A DNA stretch of 64,000 nt from UBA1189 sp045612065. Its GTDB lineage: Bacteria > Bacteroidota > Bacteroidia > Bacteroidales > Bacteroidaceae. The notes beneath the pieces are model-generated. The model saw nothing but the letters and a program-made list of their open reading frames with translations, made no database searches and was not told where the DNA came from. Where the stretch lies: NCBI GenBank assembly GCA_045612065.1, contig JAZKYH010000022.1, positions 12,084 through 76,083 of the forward strand, in the 5' to 3' direction. Numbering within the stretch: position 1 is the first letter of the stretch; the number at the start of each line of letters is the position of its first letter. Positions 1 to 7,366 of this stretch are shown piece by piece. The translations under genes were made by a program, and so were the position numbers.

Positions 1-392
1 ACATAGGCGGCCTCAGCCTCAGTGGTGAAGCGCGAGGCGATGCGCTCCACGCGCGATGAGCGGTACTCCAGATCCATGCCTATGGGCTGGGCTCGATGGT
101 AGGCCACGGCGGCATAGCCCTTGGTGTGCGATATGCTGATATGCACGTTGCCACCCTTGAGATAGGGACGGCCGGTAGCGTGATAGGCCACCTCACATTC
201 GGGGCCAAACAGTTCCTTCACGAGCAAGCGCACGGCAAGCCATTCGGCGCGGCGGGCCTCATGCGTCTTGTCAGCCAACTGCGCATCATACCGATGCGTG
301 GCCAACAATGCATACAACTCATCCGAGGATTCCGTGATGTGCCAGATAGCTATGCCACCACCCTCGAAGGTATGATGAGCATAGTTAGGCAT
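1..392 (-). CDS. 4'-phosphopantetheinyl transferase, partial (3' end outside window)
   Basis: About 130 codons are present; the C-terminal part lies beyond the window edge. Enzymes of this family transfer the phosphopantetheine arm of CoA to a serine of carrier proteins in the cytoplasm. The block HISISHTKGYAAVAYH followed by IGMDLEYR fits the Sfp-like core, with the Asp and Glu of DLE as the expected magnesium ligands. The ATG at 392-390 overlaps the gldE stop codon (387-385) by 8 nt, so the two genes are probably translationally coupled. It would be the last visible gene of the mutY-ssb-gldE run. Family assignment is good; the carrier-protein substrate is unknown. Confidence 0.85.
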   Translation of the reverse strand, partial: MPNYAHHTFEGGGIAIWHITESSDELYALLATHRYDAQLADKTHEARRAEWLAVRLLVKELFGPECEVAYHATGRPYLKGGNVHISISHTKGYAAVAYHRAQPIGMDLEYRSSRVERIASRFTTEAEAAY

Positions 393-1740
393 CGGCAACG
401 GCAGCTTTGGGAACAGTGTTGTGCACCACCACCTTGATCTTCACAATGCGTCGCTCGTCCATCTCCATCACCTCGAAGGTGAGGTGGTGGAAGTCGATGC
501 TCTCGTGCAACTCAGGGAAGTCACCTTTAAGTTCGAGGAGAAGGCCTGCGAGAGAGTCGGCATCACCTTCTACTTCCTCGAAGAGTTCGTCATCGAGGTC
601 CAATTCACGTTGGAAGTCAGAGAGCATGGTCTTGGCCTCGAAGAGATAGGTATTGCTATTGAGTTTCACATAAGCACGCTCCTCTTCGTCATACTCATCA
701 TTAATCTCACCCACAATTTCCTCGATGACATCCTCGAGAGTAACGAGTCCAAGTGTACCACCAAACTCATCAACCACAATAGCAATATGCACCTTACTGG
801 CTTGGAAATCGCGCAAAAGGTCATCAATCTGCTTGGTCTCGGGCACGAAGAAGGCGGGGCGGATAAGTGTCTGCCAACGGAAGCCGTCTCCCTTGTTTAG
901 ATGAGGCAAAAGGTCCTTAATATATAGAATGCCTTTAATATTGTCCACTGTGCCTGAATAGACAGGAATACGCGAATAGATATTCTCGGTCACACAAGAG
1001 AGTACTTGTTTGTAAGTGTCACGAATGTTGATGGCCACCATATCGAGGCGCGAGGTCATCACATCCTTGGCCGTCTCGTCACCGAAGCGGATGATACCCT
1101 CCAGCAATTCCTGCTCATCGGTGAGCTCGGTCTTGTCGGTCAGTTCAAGTGCTTGTTCCAACTCATCTACCGAGAGGTTGTGACTCTGCTGTCTGTGCAG
1201 GCGGTCGACCAAACGGGTAGACTTCACCAGCAAAGAAGACAATGGGCTGAATACATAGGTCAGCACATTGATTACGGGAGCACAGATACGGCAGAACTTC
1301 AGCGGATTGAGCGAAGAGTAGAACTTGGGCATAATCTCACCGAAGAGCAAGAGCAAGAAGGTGAGCAGCACCGTGATGAAGAGGAACTCGAGCCACACGA
1401 TGCCTCCAAAGTCGAGCATCGAAAGCATGGCATAGTTGCCCAATACGGTGATGGTGATATTGACGAAGTTATTAGAAATAAGGATAGTGGCCAATAACTT
1501 TTGTGACTTGCCCAACAATTTATTGATAATGCGGTCACTTACGGTGTCGCCCTCCTCTATCTCACTGAGGTCAGACGGAGTAAGCGAAAAGAAAGCGATC
1601 TCGGACGCCGACACAAAGCCGGAACAAAAGAGCAATAAAGAGGCCAATACCAAGGCCACAACGACACCTACCGAAGGAGCCGTAAACTGAATAGTAGAAA
1701 AGGCATCAACAATGGGATGCCATAACGAGGAAATATCCAA
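385..1740 (-). CDS. gldE: GldE-like transmembrane CBS/CorC-domain protein
   Basis: 451 aa. Order of domains: a CNNM/DUF21-type membrane region with several hydrophobic helices (about residues 20-170), a pair of CBS domains (about 215-340, including IPVYSGTVDNIKGILYIKDLL and VVDEFGGTLGLVTLEDVIEEI), then a C-terminal CorC/HlyC transporter-associated domain. Members of this superfamily are linked to magnesium/cobalt efflux. In Bacteroidota the copy beside ssb and mutY is named GldE, after its link to gliding and type IX secretion in flavobacteria. No other gld gene is adjacent here, so the name is by homology and context, and a gliding role is not implied. It lies 18 nt downstream of ssb. Confidence 0.85.
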   Translation of the reverse strand: MDISSLWHPIVDAFSTIQFTAPSVGVVVALVLASLLLFCSGFVSASEIAFFSLTPSDLSEIEEGDTVSDRIINKLLGKSQKLLATILISNNFVNITITVLGNYAMLSMLDFGGIVWLEFLFITVLLTFLLLLFGEIMPKFYSSLNPLKFCRICAPVINVLTYVFSPLSSLLVKSTRLVDRLHRQQSHNLSVDELEQALELTDKTELTDEQELLEGIIRFGDETAKDVMTSRLDMVAINIRDTYKQVLSCVTENIYSRIPVYSGTVDNIKGILYIKDLLPHLNKGDGFRWQTLIRPAFFVPETKQIDDLLRDFQASKVHIAIVVDEFGGTLGLVTLEDVIEEIVGEINDEYDEEERAYVKLNSNTYLFEAKTMLSDFQRELDLDDELFEEVEGDADSLAGLLLELKGDFPELHESIDFHHLTFEVMEMDERRIVKIKVVVHNTVPKAAVADA

Positions 1741-1758
1741 AATGTGAATGTTTAGTTA

Positions 1759-2175
1759 CTAAAAAGGCATCTGGTCTTCAGGTGCCGAGGGCTGAACGGG
1801 CTGCGGCATAGGCTGAGCTGCAGATTGCTGGGCAGGTTGTTGCTGACGCGAAAGCATCTCCATATTATCCACCCAAATCTCCACTACCGTACGGCGTACA
1901 CCATTCTGATCGTCATAAGAACGGCTATGTATACTACCCTCAACATAGAGTTTGTCACCCTTGTGTACATACTTCTCTACCGTCTGCGCCAAGCCACGCC
2001 AAAAAACGAGGTTATGCCACTCAGTACGCTCAGGCACCTGAGTACCATTGGCCAATGTATATGCACGATCAGAAGTAGCAAGCGACAAACTGGCTACAGC
2101 TACGTCGCGATCAACATAACGTACATTGGGTTCACGGCCCACATTACCGATAAGAATAACTTTATTTACTGACAT
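1759..2175 (-). CDS. ssb: Single-stranded DNA-binding protein
   Basis: 138 aa. Binds single-stranded DNA as an oligomer during replication, repair and recombination. The OB-fold spans about residues 1-108: it opens MSVNKVILIGNVGREPNVRY and contains the typical LSLATSDRA and TEWHNLVFWRGLAQ segments. A low-complexity P/Q-rich linker follows, ending in the short acidic-hydrophobic tip EDQMPF, the usual docking site for partner proteins. The length is normal for Bacteroidota. It lies 47 nt downstream of mutY; a TAATTTTG box (2211-2204, minus strand) could give it a promoter of its own, but no matching -33 element is seen. Confidence 0.95.
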   Translation of the reverse strand: MSVNKVILIGNVGREPNVRYVDRDVAVASLSLATSDRAYTLANGTQVPERTEWHNLVFWRGLAQTVEKYVHKGDKLYVEGSIHSRSYDDQNGVRRTVVEIWVDNMEMLSRQQQPAQQSAAQPMPQPVQPSAPEDQMPF

Positions 2176-2222
2176 AATCTTATATATTTTTACATTTGAG
2201 CCTCAAAATTAGACAATAATTT

Positions 2223-3302
2223 TCATATACACATACTATCCCGCACATTATTTTCATTCTCCAAGTAACGCTCCAGGAGTCGAGGAAGAGCATAACGATG
2301 TAATTCATCAAAAGGAACTACTACATAGCCGTCGAGACAAGGGAGTACCCCATGCACCTCAAACTTATAAAACGCTGCATGCAACACGCGATGCGAGAGC
2401 ACATGTTTGATGCCATCTGTACATCCCTTATATGTGTATTGCGGTAACACCTCGTGCCACTGAGCAAACGCCTGGGTAGAGAAAAGCTCTTCAGCATCCA
2501 TTGTGGAGGACGTCTCTATCAAAGGCAGCTCATAGAGATTCTTCCAAATGTCATCAGCGATGCGCTTGTGCAGCAACAATGCCTCATCGTTGTATACATA
2601 CAGGTAGGATAGAAAACGATTGGTCACCTTCGTCTTGTGTGACTTTATAGGGAGCATCCCTACCCTATTTGATGCTCGAGCAATGCATTTGTCGGTCAAG
2701 GGACATGAAGAGCAATCAGGATTTTTCGGAACACACTGTAAGGCACCAAACTCCATAACTGTCTGATTATACTTGGCTGCATGGGTCGCAGGAAGCAACG
2801 TTTGAGCTATCTCTGTAATCATCTGTTTGCCACGAGACGAATCAATGGGTTCATCTACACCAAATACCCTCGACCATACCCGACACACATTGCCATCGAC
2901 CGCTGCCTTGGGTATATCAAATGCAAAAGAAGCGATAGCAGCCGCTGTATAGTCACCCACTCCACGAAGCGAACGAATAGCATCGTAGGTATCGGGGAAA
3001 TCCCCCAATGCCACAATCTGCTGAGCGGCAACATGAAGGTTACGAGCACGAGAATAATAGCCCAATCCCTGCCATAAACGCATCACCTCATCTTCGGGAG
3101 CCTCGGCCAAAGCCTCAACCGTAGGAAAGTGCTCGACAAAACGAACAAAGTAATCGTAACCCTGAGCAACACGGGTCTGCTGCAAGATAATCTCAGATAC
3201 CCATATATAATAAGGATTACGCGTGGAGCGCCAAGGCAACTCACGACTGTGCGTATCGTACCAAGTGAAAAGCCGATCAACAATTTCTTCCATTCGCAAC
3301 AT
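2223..3302 (-). CDS. mutY: A/G-specific adenine DNA glycosylase MutY
   Basis: 359 aa. Removes adenine mispaired with 8-oxoguanine. The N-terminal glycosylase fold has the catalytic Glu in SEIILQQTRVAQG, the helix-hairpin-helix LRGVGDYTAAAIASFAF, and the catalytic Asp in AAVDGNVCRVWSR. The [4Fe-4S] ligands are visible in CVPKNPDCSSCPLTDKC. The C-terminal NUDIX-like domain (from about residue 225) reads out 8-oxoG. First gene of the leftward mutY-ssb-gldE-PPTase run, with a strong promoter immediately upstream and a 5' leader of only about ten bases. Confidence 0.95.
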   Translation of the reverse strand: MLRMEEIVDRLFTWYDTHSRELPWRSTRNPYYIWVSEIILQQTRVAQGYDYFVRFVEHFPTVEALAEAPEDEVMRLWQGLGYYSRARNLHVAAQQIVALGDFPDTYDAIRSLRGVGDYTAAAIASFAFDIPKAAVDGNVCRVWSRVFGVDEPIDSSRGKQMITEIAQTLLPATHAAKYNQTVMEFGALQCVPKNPDCSSCPLTDKCIARASNRVGMLPIKSHKTKVTNRFLSYLYVYNDEALLLHKRIADDIWKNLYELPLIETSSTMDAEELFSTQAFAQWHEVLPQYTYKGCTDGIKHVLSHRVLHAAFYKFEVHGVLPCLDGYVVVPFDELHRYALPRLLERYLENENNVRDSMCI

Positions 3303-3319
3303 TTACATCAAATACTCCG

Positions 3320-3351
3320 CAAAAATAGACAATTTAGTGAGACAGAGCAAA
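3320..3351 (-). promoter_or_regulatory. Promoter for the mutY operon
   Basis: On the minus strand TTTG (3351-3348), a 20-nt spacer, then TATTTTTG (3327-3320). This matches the Bacteroidetes -33/-7 consensus TTTG-N19/20-TAnnTTTG. The predicted start lies just before the mutY ATG. Confidence 0.7.
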
Positions 3352-3412
3352 CAAAGTGAGCGATTTACAAAAAAAATACAGCAATATATTTTTTTAGCAA
3401 CGAGAAAAACTC

Positions 3413-3420
3413 TATATTTG
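3413..3420 (+). promoter_or_regulatory. -7 element for the HU-like gene
   Basis: TATATTTG fits TAnnTTTG. The -33 position (3390-3393) reads TTTT, a partial match. The implied 5' leader is about 45 nt. Confidence 0.5.
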
Positions 3421-3470
3421 CACTCCGAAATAAAAAGTGACATTTGTACAACCAAAAAGAATATTAAAAA

Positions 3471-3746
3471 ATGACTAAATCAGAAGTTGTTAGCGAGATC
3501 TGCAAGAAGACAGGTGTTGACAGAGCTGAGGCGCTGAAGTGCGTAGAGGCTTTCATGGAAGTGGTAAAGGAGTCGTTGATCAAGGAAGAGAATGTATACC
3601 TTCGTGGTTTCGGTAGCTTCATCTTGAAGAAGAGAGCACAGAAGACTGCTCGTAACATCTCTAAGAATACTACCATCATCGTTCCTGAGCACAACATCCC
3701 CGCATTCAAACCTGCAAAGACATTTGCTGTGGATGTAAAGAAATAA
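3471..3746 (+). CDS. HU/IHF-family DNA-binding protein
   Basis: 91 aa, the standard HU length. A small basic dimer that bends and compacts DNA. The N-terminal helices (MTKSEVVSEICKKTGVDRAE) are followed by GFGSFILKKRAQKTARN, the start of the beta-arm, and the arm tip with the intercalating proline, HNIPAFKPAKTF. Only 38 nt separate it from the 30-residue basic peptide downstream, and the two are likely co-transcribed. Confidence 0.92.
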   Translation: MTKSEVVSEICKKTGVDRAEALKCVEAFMEVVKESLIKEENVYLRGFGSFILKKRAQKTARNISKNTTIIVPEHNIPAFKPAKTFAVDVKK

Positions 3747-3784
3747 GAGAAAGAATAGAGTATTAACCATAAATTTTTCCCACT

Positions 3785-3877
3785 ATGCCAAACGGAAAGA
3801 AGCATAAGCGTCATAAAATGGCGACTCACAAGCGTAAAAAAAGACTGAGAAAGAATCGTCATAAGAGCAAGAAGTAA
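3785..3877 (+). CDS. 30-residue basic ribosomal-type peptide (COX24/AURKAIP1-like)
   Basis: An ATG-initiated frame of 30 codons ending in TAA. The product begins MPNGKKHKRHKMATHKRKKR and is about 60% Lys/Arg/His with no acidic residue. Very short proteins with a KMATHKRKKRLRKN-type core are conserved across Bacteroidota and belong to the COX24_C/AURKAIP1 family, related to the mitochondrial small-subunit protein mS38 and mycobacterial bS22. A ribosomal location is inferred from that relationship. It sits between the HU-like gene and rng and is short enough to be missed by gene callers. Confidence 0.8.
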   Translation: MPNGKKHKRHKMATHKRKKRLRKNRHKSKK

Positions 3878-3971
3878 GCTCTTACGCACAAAGAAAATGA
3901 CAGGGAACAAACTTCAAGATACGCAAGACGGAATTTTGAGTTTGTTCTTTGTTGCTTTTAATGAAATGTTG

Positions 3972-4003
3972 TAGGAGTCGGGGGCAAGATTCCCCATCTC
4001 CTA
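3972..4003 (+). promoter_or_regulatory. Hairpin immediately upstream of the rng start
   Basis: TAGGAG (3972-3977) pairs with CTCCTA (3998-4003), and an inner GGGG/CCCC pairing closes a short loop. The structure ends 16 nt before the GTG start of rng and lacks a U-run. It looks like a leader hairpin rather than a terminator. RNase E-type genes elsewhere are autoregulated through leader structure, so that role is possible here. Confidence 0.4.
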
Positions 4004-4019
4004 AAAAATACCAAGAAAA

Positions 4020-5594
4020 GTGACCAGCGAATTATTCATTGACGTACAGCCCAACGACATCACCATTGCCCTGACCGAAGACAAGGTGTTGGTAGAGTTC
4101 CAGAAAGAGGGACGCGAGGCGTCGTTTTCTGTGGGCAACATGTACTTGGGACGGGTGAAGAAGATCATGCCCGGCCTGAATGCATGCTTTGTTGATGTAG
4201 GTTCGGCCAAAGAAGCTTTTCTTCACTATCAGGACTTGGGTAACCACTACAACTGTTACCACAAGTATACGAAACAGGTAGTCAGCGACAAGAAGAAACT
4301 CGCCCCCTACTCCAAGTCGGTGGGCCAGCCCGAGTTGCCCAAGGAGGGCAGCATCGCCAACATCCTGCAACAGGGTCAGGAGATTATGGTTCAGGTGACC
4401 AAGGAGCCCATCTCGACCAAGGGTCCCCGTCTCACCGCCGAGCTCTCCTTTGCAGGCCGTTTCCTCGTACTCGTACCCTTCTCTGACAAGGTAAACGTAT
4501 CCTCGAAGATCAAGTCGGCCGAAGAGCGTGCCCGACTCAAGCAGCTCATCCAGAGCATCAAGCCCAAGAACTTCGGCGTCATCGTGCGCACCGTAGCCGA
4601 GGGCAAGCGCGTTGCCGATCTCGATGCCGAGCTCAAAGCCCTTGTCAAGCAGTGGGATGATGTCATCCTCAAGGTACAGAAAGCCGACAAGCCCCCCGTG
4701 CTCATCCACGAAGAGAACAGCCGTGCCGTAGCCATGTTGCGCGACCTCTTCAACCCGTCGTACGAAGCCATCTACGTCAACGACGACAACGCATACAATG
4801 AGATACGCAACTACGTATTACTCATTGCCCCCGACAGAGCACACGTGGTGAAACACTACACCGGCACGTTGCCCATCATGGACAACTTTGGCGTGACGAA
4901 GCAGATCAAGTCATCGTTCGGTCGCATCGTGCCTTACCGCGGTGGCGCCTACATGGTCATTGAGCACACCGAAGCCCTACACGTGGTAGATGTGAACAGT
5001 GGTAACCGTTCGCGTGGGAACACCAATCAGGAGGAAAATGCTATAGATGTGAATCTCGGAGCCGCCGACGAACTCGCCCGCCAGCTCCGATTGCGTGATA
5101 TGGGCGGCATCATCGTGGTGGACTTCATCGATATGGACACTGCCGAGAATCGCCAGAAGCTCTATGAGCGCATGTGCCAAAACATGTCGCGCGATCGCGC
5201 CAAGCACAACATCCTGCCGCTGAGCAAGTTCGGTTTGATGCAAATTACCCGCCAGCGCGTGCGTCCTGCCATGGATGTAGCCGTTGAGGAGAGCTGCCCC
5301 GTATGCTTCGGCAAGGGCACCATCAAGGCATCCATATTGTTTACCGACACGCTGGAGAACAAGATTGACTACCTCGTAAAGAAATTGAAGATTAGCCGGT
5401 TCAACCTGCATGTGCACCCCTATGTAGCAGCCTACATCAATCAGGGGTTCATCTCTATGAAAGCACGGTGGAAGATGAAGTATGGCTTCGGCATACGCAT
5501 CACACCCAACCAGAGTATCCCACTCCTCGCCTACAAGTTCTACGACGCGAAGGGCGAAGAGATAGACATGAAAGAAGAGGTAGAGATGAAATGA
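4020..5594 (+). CDS. rng: Ribonuclease G/E family endoribonuclease
   Basis: 524 aa. A cytoplasmic endonuclease for rRNA maturation and mRNA decay. The N-terminal S1 RNA-binding segment (about 35-130, NMYLGRVKKIMPGLNACFVDVG) is followed by the catalytic core. The magnesium-binding acidic residues lie in VVDVNSGNRSRG and GGIIVVDFIDMDT, and the zinc-link pair is in SCPVCFGKG. The length matches RNase G rather than the longer RNase E with a degradosome scaffold. The start is GTG: an in-frame TAA at 4002-4004 leaves no upstream alternative, and MTSELFIDVQ is the family's usual N-terminus. It ends just before a perfect palindromic terminator shared with trpB2. Confidence 0.93.
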   Translation: MTSELFIDVQPNDITIALTEDKVLVEFQKEGREASFSVGNMYLGRVKKIMPGLNACFVDVGSAKEAFLHYQDLGNHYNCYHKYTKQVVSDKKKLAPYSKSVGQPELPKEGSIANILQQGQEIMVQVTKEPISTKGPRLTAELSFAGRFLVLVPFSDKVNVSSKIKSAEERARLKQLIQSIKPKNFGVIVRTVAEGKRVADLDAELKALVKQWDDVILKVQKADKPPVLIHEENSRAVAMLRDLFNPSYEAIYVNDDNAYNEIRNYVLLIAPDRAHVVKHYTGTLPIMDNFGVTKQIKSSFGRIVPYRGGAYMVIEHTEALHVVDVNSGNRSRGNTNQEENAIDVNLGAADELARQLRLRDMGGIIVVDFIDMDTAENRQKLYERMCQNMSRDRAKHNILPLSKFGLMQITRQRVRPAMDVAVEESCPVCFGKGTIKASILFTDTLENKIDYLVKKLKISRFNLHVHPYVAAYINQGFISMKARWKMKYGFGIRITPNQSIPLLAYKFYDAKGEEIDMKEEVEMK

Positions 5595-5600
5595 AAGCAA

Positions 5601-5636
5601 AAAAGAAGAGGAGCACCGCGGTGCTCCTCTTCTTTT
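5601..5636. terminator. Bidirectional terminator, 36-bp perfect palindrome
   Basis: The 18-base arm AAAAGAAGAGGAGCACCG is followed directly by its exact reverse complement. The A-run and T-run at the two ends give a U-tract on both strands. It serves the convergent genes rng and trpB2. Confidence 0.9.
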
Positions 5637-5651
5637 TAACGATAACGATAA

Positions 5652-7019
5652 CTAAAAGCCAATCTTCTCCTTCAGTTCACTGATGTTCTCGGCAATCACT
5701 TCATCGCTCAGGGTGTTGTTGATGAGGTTTCCGGCAAGGAACTGGTCATACGAAGCCATATCGATGAGTCCGTGTCCTGAGAGGCAGAAGAGGATAACCT
5801 TCTCCTCGCCCGTCTCGATGCATTTCTTCGCCTCGCGTATGGTAGCCGCGATGGCGTGGCACGACTCGGGAGCAGGAATGATGCCCTCGGCAGCGGCAAA
5901 CAGCGTGCCCGCCTCGAACGACTCAATCTGCTCCACGTCAACAGCCTCCATCAAGCCATCCTTCAAGAGTTGCGACACCACCAAGCCCGCACCATGGTAG
6001 CGCAAGCCACCAGCATGGATGTTGGCCGGGCGAAAATTGTGGCCCAGCGTGAACATCGGTATCAGTGGTGTATAGCCCGACTCGTCGCCATAGTCGTAGT
6101 GGAACTCACCTCGTGTGAGCTTGGGGCACGAAGCCGGCTCGGCAGCTACAAAACGTGTCGTCTTGCCCTCCTTGATGTTGTGTCGCATGAATGGGAATGC
6201 CAATCCACCGAAGTTGGATCCACCGCCGAAGCAGGCCACCACCACATCGGGATATTCACCCGCCATCTGCATCTGTTTCTCAGCCTCAAGGCCTATCACC
6301 GTCTGATGCAATGTCACGTGCCCCATCACCGAGCCCAGCGTATATTTGCATCCCGGAGTCATCCTCGCCAGCTCCACCGCTTCAGAGATAGCCGTGCCGA
6401 GCGAACCTTGATGATTGGGATACTTGGTGAGAATATCCTTACCCGCACGAGTTGACATCGAGGGAGACGGAGTCACCTGAGCCCCGAAGGTCTGCATGAT
6501 GCTACGACGATAAGGTTTCTGCTCATACGACACTTTCACCTGATACACTGCTGCCTCAAGGCCAAACACCTTGGATGCATACGACAATGCCGCGCCCCAT
6601 TGCCCGGCACCCGTCTCGGTGGTAACATTCGTCACGCCCTCCTGCCTGCAGTAGTAGGCCTGCGCTAATGCAGAGTTGAGTTTATGAGAACCGATAGGAC
6701 TTACACTCTCGTTCTTGAAATAGATGTGTGCCGGAGTACCCAGCGCCTTCTCCAAACCATAGGCACGCACGAGCGGCGTGCTGCGATAGTAGGTATACAT
6801 CTCGCGTACCTGCTCGGGGATGTCGATCCACGCATCGGTCATGTTAAGTTCTTGGCTAGATGCCTCACGCGAGAAGAGTTCGCACAAGTCATCCTCTGTC
6901 ACCGGCTCTCCCGTCTTGGGATTGAGCATAGGCATCGGCTTGTTAGGCATATCGGCCTGTATGTTATACCACTGAGTAGGTATTTCACTTTCGGGAAGGA
7001 AGAATCTTTTTTGTTTCAT
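5652..7019 (-). CDS. trpB: Tryptophan synthase beta chain-like protein, TrpB2 type
   Basis: 455 aa, with the N-terminal extension typical of TrpB2. A PLP enzyme that joins indole and serine to make tryptophan. The PLP lysine is K113 in GSHKLNSAL; the phosphate-binding loop is ACFGGGSNFGG; TTETGAGQWGAALSYA is the usual ETGAGQW region. No trpA lies beside it, in line with TrpB2 proteins that act without the alpha subunit or salvage indole. The 5' leader carries a leader peptide with three Trp codons and a terminator (separate entries), so expression should respond to tryptophan supply. It converges on rng. Confidence 0.92.
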   Translation of the reverse strand: MKQKRFFLPESEIPTQWYNIQADMPNKPMPMLNPKTGEPVTEDDLCELFSREASSQELNMTDAWIDIPEQVREMYTYYRSTPLVRAYGLEKALGTPAHIYFKNESVSPIGSHKLNSALAQAYYCRQEGVTNVTTETGAGQWGAALSYASKVFGLEAAVYQVKVSYEQKPYRRSIMQTFGAQVTPSPSMSTRAGKDILTKYPNHQGSLGTAISEAVELARMTPGCKYTLGSVMGHVTLHQTVIGLEAEKQMQMAGEYPDVVVACFGGGSNFGGLAFPFMRHNIKEGKTTRFVAAEPASCPKLTRGEFHYDYGDESGYTPLIPMFTLGHNFRPANIHAGGLRYHGAGLVVSQLLKDGLMEAVDVEQIESFEAGTLFAAAEGIIPAPESCHAIAATIREAKKCIETGEEKVILFCLSGHGLIDMASYDQFLAGNLINNTLSDEVIAENISELKEKIGF

Positions 7020-7062
7020 TGTAGTGGATACTTAAAATCTTTTCACACCTGTTGTTCGATAT

Positions 7063-7110
7063 AAAAAAGGAAATCCGATGTTCTGTATACCATGAGCATC
7101 GGATTCCTCT
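7063..7110 (-). terminator. Attenuator terminator in the trpB2 leader
   Basis: On the minus strand GGAATCCGATG (7107-7097) pairs with CATCGGATTTCC (7080-7069) with one bulged base, followed at once by six T residues (7068-7063). It lies inside the leader, between the Trp-rich leader peptide and the trpB2 ATG, which is where a transcription attenuator is expected. Bases 7098-7093 (TGCTCA) can instead pair with TGAGCA (7167-7162), which overlaps the leader-peptide stop codon. Confidence 0.85.
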
Positions 7111-7164
7111 ATCATCATTCTGTCTTTTTGCTTTTTTCTATTTCGTATGACGTTGCAATCGTGC

Positions 7165-7218
7165 TCAATGAGTTTCACCAAGCCACCACCAATACTTACT
7201 AAGGTTCACAACCATCAT
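7165..7218 (-). CDS. trp leader peptide (three consecutive Trp codons)
   Basis: An ATG ATG start at 7218-7213 opens a 17-codon frame encoding MMVVNLSKYWWWLGETH, ending in TGA at 7167-7165. Three Trp codons in a row in a 17-residue peptide are far above chance. They sit about 35 nt after a consensus promoter and 55 nt before a terminator hairpin that precedes trpB2. This is the layout of a ribosome-mediated attenuator. When Trp-tRNA is scarce the ribosome should stall at the WWW codons (7191-7183), leaving TGAGCA (7167-7162) free to disrupt the terminator. When Trp is ample it should reach the stop codon and cover that segment. The peptide itself probably has no function after synthesis. Confidence 0.85.
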   Translation of the reverse strand: MMVVNLSKYWWWLGETH

Positions 7219-7259
7219 CACAGGTAACACTTTTATCTATTTGAACGCTATTACGCGAG

Positions 7260-7290
7260 CAAAGTTACATCATTTCCGCATATCGCCAAA
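7260..7290 (-). promoter_or_regulatory. Promoter of the trpB2 leader
   Basis: TTTG (7290-7287), an exact 19-nt spacer, and TAACTTTG (7267-7260) on the minus strand form a perfect Bacteroidetes consensus promoter. The transcript would start near 7254 with a leader of roughly 235 nt. Confidence 0.85.
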
Positions 7291-7366
7291 CATTTTGCCA
7301 CAAAAGTTCGCAATAAAAATACAAATCCATATTGATTCATCCACCAAACACCGCCAAAAGAGATAT

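Noticed and set aside
4032..4709. Minus-strand frame (225 codons) opposite rng
   Set aside because: Antisense shadow of a strongly conserved RNase G gene; composition is unlike a real protein.
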